Part shown: piece by piece, positions 58,940-64,000 of the stretch
Numbering within the stretch: the first letter of the stretch is position 1
Layout: every line of letters begins with the position of its first letter
NCBI GenBank assembly: GCA_035771175.1
Contig: CM069607.1
Span: 8,172,501 to 8,236,500, forward strand
Source of the DNA: Paratinospora sagittata
Taxonomy: Eukaryota; Streptophyta; Magnoliopsida; Ranunculales; Menispermaceae
Length of the DNA: 64,000 nt
Direction: 5' to 3'
Translations under genes and position numbers: made by a program
Notes under the pieces: generated by a model
The model's database searches: none
The model's input: the letters and a program-made list of their open reading frames with translations, nothing else
Told to the model about the DNA's origin: nothing

Positions 58940-60600
58940 AATGCAGTTGAATTGAATTTTTATTTTAAATAAATAAATAATAAAATTTTACTTTTCAATT
59001 TCTTTAAAAATACAATGTTTTTTCGATAAAAAATAGTAAGAATAAAAATTATACAATTTTTTAATAATTTGTAAAAATCTCACTTGCTACACACATTCAT
59101 TATATATATATATAGTTATGCAGTTAGGTAGAGGCATTCATAGGTTGGGAGTTGATTTGGGTTGGGTAGGTCAACCCTACGTTGGTGTATTCTAAAAATC
59201 TCATGTTGTATTCAATATATGAGTTCTAGGATGTCATCTTATAAAATTATCTTTAAATCGAATGAAAATGTTATAAGAAGTTTTTTATTTATTTATTTTA
59301 CATGCATTATGACATATTGAACATTTTAGTTATGATAAGTGATTATAATAACAATCAACACGGAATTGGTGCAGTTGGTAAAAATGTAATTTTAAAATTC
59401 AAATGTCTCAAATTTAACTTTTGTCACTGTCTCCCTCTAGGGGGTGAGAAGTATCAATAGGTCAAGAATTGACCTGATTCTTTTCCAAAAGTACAAGTAA
59501 TGAAGTTGGTTATACAATTAATAACTAATATTATTTTTTCTAAAAAAATAATTATAATAACAAGTTAATAGAATAATGATATATATTTAGTTATGGACCT
59601 ATGGTTAGTTTTTTTTTTTTTTAGTTTTTTTTATTGAATCCAAACTAATCAAGTTTTAAATTTCTAAATTCAACCTAACCCAATTTAATATACAAACTCA
59701 ATTGAATCCAAGTAAGATGATTTGGAAGTTATAGTAGAAATTACTTTCTTTTTTTTTTGTCTATGATTTCTCTGTGTCTCCGCTAACTCTTTTGCGGGAA
59801 CGAGACTATTTTAGAGTCAAGAATTACATAAGTTGTCGGACGTCTCTCTCAAAAGTAAACGGACTCGAAGTTAATAGTTCAATCACGACTTTTACCTCAT
59901 CCCTCTCATTCAACGGGCTACCTGATTTTGGTTAATGAAAACAACTTTCAAAACATATATATATATATATATATGCGAAGTGTCTGAATATCTTTCCTTT
60001 AATTAAAAACAAGAGAGAGAGGCTAAAAAAAGGTAAAGATTTAATAATAAAAAAGAGTGAAAAAAAATCATTTAAAGTGAATACAACAATAATATTGGAA
60101 AGCCAACTGGGCCTTGTCTCGGGATGAGACCCAAATGAGAACGAGTCTTCTCCCACGCATAGGTGGGTGAGAGTTTCGTCTCCTGTGTTGGAGGTGGATC
60201 ATGCTAGTTAATGGTCTAGGTTTAGGTTTCACATGCCTCTCGTGAATGTGCTATTTTTATTGATCCCAACAACCTCTGACCACCAGTATCAATTGTTTAA
60301 AATAATAATAATAATGAAAAGATATCAATAAATAAAGATTTGGTGAGGTGAGTACTTTAAATATGAATCAGATTCTAAATTTATTTATTTTTAATTTCAT
60401 ATAAGCTTTACTAAATGAGGGTCCAAAACAGAAGATAAGAAAAATCCCCAAAAGTTCTGGCATTTCCAATATCAAAAGAGGGAACCAAGCTGCATGCCTG
60501 CAAGCTGAAGGTGAGAAGTGTTGGAAGCTGAGACATGCTTCTGTAAATCTCAAGTATGACTCTCTCCTTTGTTACACCCTCTCTCCATCCGGTAACAAAA
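58940..60600. other. AT-rich spacer between the second nest and RDM1
   Basis: No gene recognised. A stretch at 59350-59520 (GGTGCAGTTGGTAAAAATG..., then a TTCAAATGTCTCAAATTTAA string) faintly resembles tRNA-derived A/B boxes and could be a decayed SINE; weak. (TA)n occurs near 59101-59113 and 59958-59974. The segment 59760-60250 is GC-richer and repeat-like, without an ORF of note. Confidence 0.4.
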
Positions 60601-61005
60601 AAAAAATAGAATCTCTTTTCAAATCTTCTCCCTTTCTTCTTCTTCTTCTTCTTTGCTTCTTTGATCTCTTAGGGTTCCATAGTCTTCTCACAGACTGTTA
60701 GATGTTGAATCCATAGAGAAACCAAAGCTAAATTTTGGTGGAATTTACTCTCAAACTCCATGCTCTTATTTTGTAAGAATTCTGTTGTTTTGCTGATCTT
60801 CTGTGGAGAATTTTAGTATCATCTTCAAAAACCCCAGAAAAACCCCTTACCCACATTATTTTCGCTTCATTTCAGAAACTCCAATTAGATAGAACTTCTT
60901 TGAATTTTGATAAACCCCCCCTTATATACCTACATTTGAAGATTTTGTTATTTTTTATTAGGTCATCGGAATCTTTTTTGTTTGTTTGTTTTTTTGTTTC
61001 CTTGT
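60601..61005 (+). promoter_or_regulatory. Leader and proximal upstream region of RDM1
   Basis: Pyrimidine-rich tract (CTTTCTTCTTCTTCTTCTTC near 60632) followed by TTAGGGTTCC and about 340 nt to the ATG, the usual look of a plant 5' leader. No clear TATA box. A leader intron is possible but not demonstrated. Confidence 0.35.
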
Positions 61006-63137
61006 ATGATGAAGAGGCCAATGCCATGGGATAATGAGGTGATTTTGTCATCGGACGACGAATCTTCGTCCCCTTCGGATTCAGAAGCCAAAACGAAAGA
61101 TGTTCACGATGGAACAAAGCCCAGTAATAAAAGTTCAGTTGGCCAGCCTGCCAAGGATATTACTTCTGAAGGTAATTGTGTGTTAAGTTCTCTGAACACC
61201 TTTTTTACCAGTCGTGGACTGTTGATGAACATTGAAGTGATTAGATGAGAGAAAGAAGGATTTCTTGATGACTAGGAATTGTTCCTGTTTCCTTCTAATT
61301 TAGATAAATAATAAATTCAAAATGATTATTGATGCCTATATGAATGACGATGTACATGTATATGAATCTTCATAACAAAATAACTACTATAAAAAAATTA
61401 AAAAAGAAAGTAATTTGATTGAATGGAAACATATAGATTTCCCAAAAAAAGCTAGCGGGTTTAGGTCTAAGGAGAGTTAACTTCATTAACTGAGCTTTAT
61501 CTAGCACGTTGGGCAAGCTTTTTTGGAGTAGAATGTTTGGTATTCTGGAAAAGAATGTTTATGGCTAGTGCCCTTTATGGCAAAAGAGAATGTCTCTTGT
61601 AGTCCTTATAGGATATAGAGTAGTATCTCTGTGGTCTGGTCTGATTTTTTGAGTTGGCAAACTGTTAAGGTGTCAAATAGTTGATTGGTTCCTCTTTCTG
61701 CTTGTTTCTTGGTTCCCGTTTCGTATTGAATGTCTTCGCTATCCAATTTGGTGATCAAGGTTCCATAGAAAGTTGTCTTCTCCATTTCTTGCACTTTTCA
61801 GAATAAGATTCTAACTACTAACATGCTTTACCATTGTAGTAAGTTCATCTTTGGTGGTCTGCCAACGTCTTTTATTTTATTGTCCTCTTGCTCCCTTGTG
61901 TTTGTAATTCCTTTCTAGCAGCTTTCAGTTTGACTTGGGAAATACCTAGCTCTACTGTGAAGAACTATATGTGCTAGTGGCTTCTTCATCGTTGTTTTTT
62001 AATTTCTTGCTAGAGATGTGTTCTCTTTGCCATTATGTGAAATACTTAATTGAAGGTGAAAACAAGAGTCTTGAGTTACCGTAGATGAAGTGAGTTGCAG
62101 GTCTGAATATTCTTTGATCCAAACATTGTGCTGATTGAACCACTATGTAAATAGCTAGCAGCCCTTTTGTATTCTGTTCTTCGTACACTTTATCCTTGTT
62201 TTGCTGTTCTTTACCGTATTCGTACTACTTTTGTATCAACTTGGAAGGAACTCTGGAGGAAATTTTAAAGAAAAGTTTTTAAAAGGTTATTGCCTGTAGA
62301 AAAGATTTTAGAGCTAAGAAAAAAGAAGAGGGAAACCATGCCTGCTATATCTATTAAAGAATTATTTTGGAAAAACCATCTTGGTTAAGAGACATATGAA
62401 CTAGTGATCATTAGCATAATATTGAAATTGAAATACTAAATAGAAATGAGGCCTTTGTTTTCAGCTTAGTAAAATTTGCAACATTGTTTACAACTTTGCT
62501 ACTGAAACTAGGGCATATATATTAGATTTCTTCAGTGTTTGAGCAATTTCTTCAAAATAGTGGACGTAAGACTATATCAAGATTTCTGCTTGTGGTTGTG
62601 TGAATTGATACGTAGAACTTGTTTTCCCCATTTACACAATTGATTCTAACCTTTTCATAATAATTAAGACCCTGCTTTGGTTAATATTATATGTGCTGCA
62701 TGTCTTATGTAATTTTTGTTCTGAAAAGCCACTTGCAATGGTGTAAAACGTATTCTTTTTATGATGCAGTGATAGTGTTCAGACGAGCGGAAATGTACCA
62801 GGAATATATGAGACAGATTCCAATTCCTTCTCTTCATGGATCTTCAATTCCATTTATCACATGGCAAGGACTTGGTAAATCTATAAAACAGTTATATGGG
62901 CAACCTCTGCATTATCTCACCAATGTTCTCCTAAAACAGTGGGATCAGGCCAGAATCGGAACTGACAATGAACACCAGCCACTGGATACAATTATTCACC
63001 CTCGTAAAGCAGAAGCGAATATCTGGCTAATTGAAGAAGTCCACAGGCTCGCGTCTTCTCACCATCATCTTGCTAAACTCTGGCTTTTGGATCCGATGCA
63101 CCATGCTTTTGTTGATCCCATCTTCCCAACGATATGA
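61006..63137 (+). CDS. RDM1: RDM1-like RNA-directed DNA methylation protein, two exons, 177 aa
   Basis: RDM1 is a small plant protein that, with the chromatin remodeller DRD1 and the hinge protein DMS3 (DDR complex), supports Pol V transcription and de novo cytosine methylation; it also contacts AGO4 and DRM2. Exons 61006-61171 and 62770-63137 (534 nt), with an intron of 1.6 kb with GT-AG ends. Exon 1 encodes an acidic Ser-rich tail ([20 protein letters not shown]). Exon 2 carries the conserved domain: [75 protein letters not shown] and a C-terminus ending [15 protein letters not shown]. Length is close to Arabidopsis RDM1 (163 aa as I recall). Two ATGs are adjacent (61006, 61009); I take the first. 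The gene is intact, about 2 kb from a dense transposon nest. Confidence 0.93.
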
Positions 63138-64000
63138 AACTCAAAAGCGATTGAGACGTCATTTTTCTTTGCTTCTTGCAAGTTGGTCTTTGTAATATAT
63201 TTAGATGCTACTTTTAGATCATGTGTTGTGAACAAGGAATAATGGATTCAAATCAGGGTAGGTTTTCACATTTCAAGCAGTCGGTATGGAATCTTGGTTT
63301 CGAAATTGCTATTGGAAGCAATAAGACCCACCTTTCTTTATTGGCAGGAAGAAATATTGGTTCAACATTTACATCGGAAATTGCTGGTAAAAAACTGAGT
63401 GTAGGACCTGAAAATGCATTTATGTCACAAAGTCAAGCAGCTTTTAAGAGTTCCCGTTATAGTGAGCACCAAACAGCCAGCTTTGTCAATTTACTAGGAG
63501 CTTTACTGAAGACTGACTGACTTTGTGATCACTAATCACCATGTAACTGCTGCTTGACTTCATATTTCTATGGATTTTCAGAAACTCAATTGGCTGGAGC
63601 AATCATGAGTCAAGGGCTGAAACATGATTTCAGCACAATATCTATTGAATGGGGGATTTGATTAAATCTGTGTAAAACTGGGGCAGAGAACAAACCCCAA
63701 GTTAAAGTATATTGTTATATTATCTTTATTAACAATCTGTCACAGTAGCTCCTAATGGAAAACCCTTCTTCCCATCTAGCAAGGTTGTCCGTTTCCTCGA
63801 AACTCGCATAAATTTGGTCCATTTGTTCCAATTATTGGCTAAATCACCCTTCAAATCCCGAAACTGCCCCCATAACCATGAATTGAACTATGAAGAAGCT
63901 ACTCAACCTCCTCACTTCATTAGAATAATGAACCAAAACCACGGTTATAATTCAAACCAATGAACCACACATCATAGTAACAGATCTTTTAGATGGCATC
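63138..64000 (+). other. 3' flank of RDM1
   Basis: Follows the RDM1 stop codon. An ORF at 63236-63520 (MDSNQGRFSHFKQSVWNLGF...) shows no family I recognise; it is more likely 3' untranslated sequence or an alternative downstream exon than a gene. Polyadenylation-like AT-rich DNA lies near 63700-63735. Nothing else is assigned to the window edge. Confidence 0.4.

Noticed and set aside
63221..63520. 99-codon ORF after RDM1
   Set aside because: No recognisable family, no upstream promoter, and position right after the RDM1 stop; better explained as 3' untranslated DNA.

Overview
The window is nuclear DNA from a eudicot plant. Evidence: genes with many short introns and GT-AG (once GC-AG) boundaries, plant-specific proteins (an RDM1-type RNA-directed DNA methylation factor, a P-class pentatricopeptide repeat protein, a plant type I inositol polyphosphate 5-phosphatase), AT-rich spacers and plant families of transposable elements. 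The sequence alone does not name the species.

Layout: (1) 0.6-4.4 kb, minus strand: a ten-exon type I inositol polyphosphate 5-phosphatase whose exon model closes exactly in frame (560 aa). (2) 4.5-18.4 kb: gene-poor spacer with microsatellites, three small hAT-type inverted-repeat elements (two with exact 8-bp target duplications), local tandem duplications and an RTE-LINE relic. (3) 18.5-19.7 kb, minus: BUD32/TP53RK-like kinase of the KEOPS complex, six exons, 226 aa. (4) 20.4-22.1 kb, minus: an intronless P-class PPR gene. (5) 22.6-47.0 kb: one giant Mutator-like element (MULE), 24,393 bp, with long terminal inverted repeats and a perfect 9-bp target duplication. It carries a decayed mudrA transposase and a decayed second gene (DUF1985-like N-terminus, tandemly duplicated proline-rich mini-exons, truncated ULP1-type segment). 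Its non-coding DNA is sown with the palindrome ACCGATCGGT (18 exact copies found by eye, plus many near copies). A solo LTR sits inside it, a Ty3 retrotransposon sits inside the solo LTR, and four short foldback elements lie at three levels of the nest. (6) 47.8-58.9 kb: a second nest. A decayed RTE-type LINE is split by a 5'-truncated L1-type LINE and by a Ty1/copia element, and the copia element is itself split by a Ty3-type solo LTR. (7) 61.0-63.1 kb, plus: a two-exon RDM1 gene.

The four host genes have unrelated jobs: phosphoinositide/inositol phosphate turnover, tRNA t6A modification, organellar RNA processing and RNA-directed DNA methylation. The most original content is the giant MULE. 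A non-transposase gene of the DUF1985/ULP1 kind plus a short palindrome dispersed only through the element's own non-coding DNA resembles the Arabidopsis VANDAL/VANC sequence-specific anti-silencing arrangement, with a different motif. A second original point is a family of near-palindromic foldback elements that have LTR-like TG...CA ends and 5-bp target duplications. All transposon genes here are visibly broken, mostly by C-to-T or G-to-A changes.
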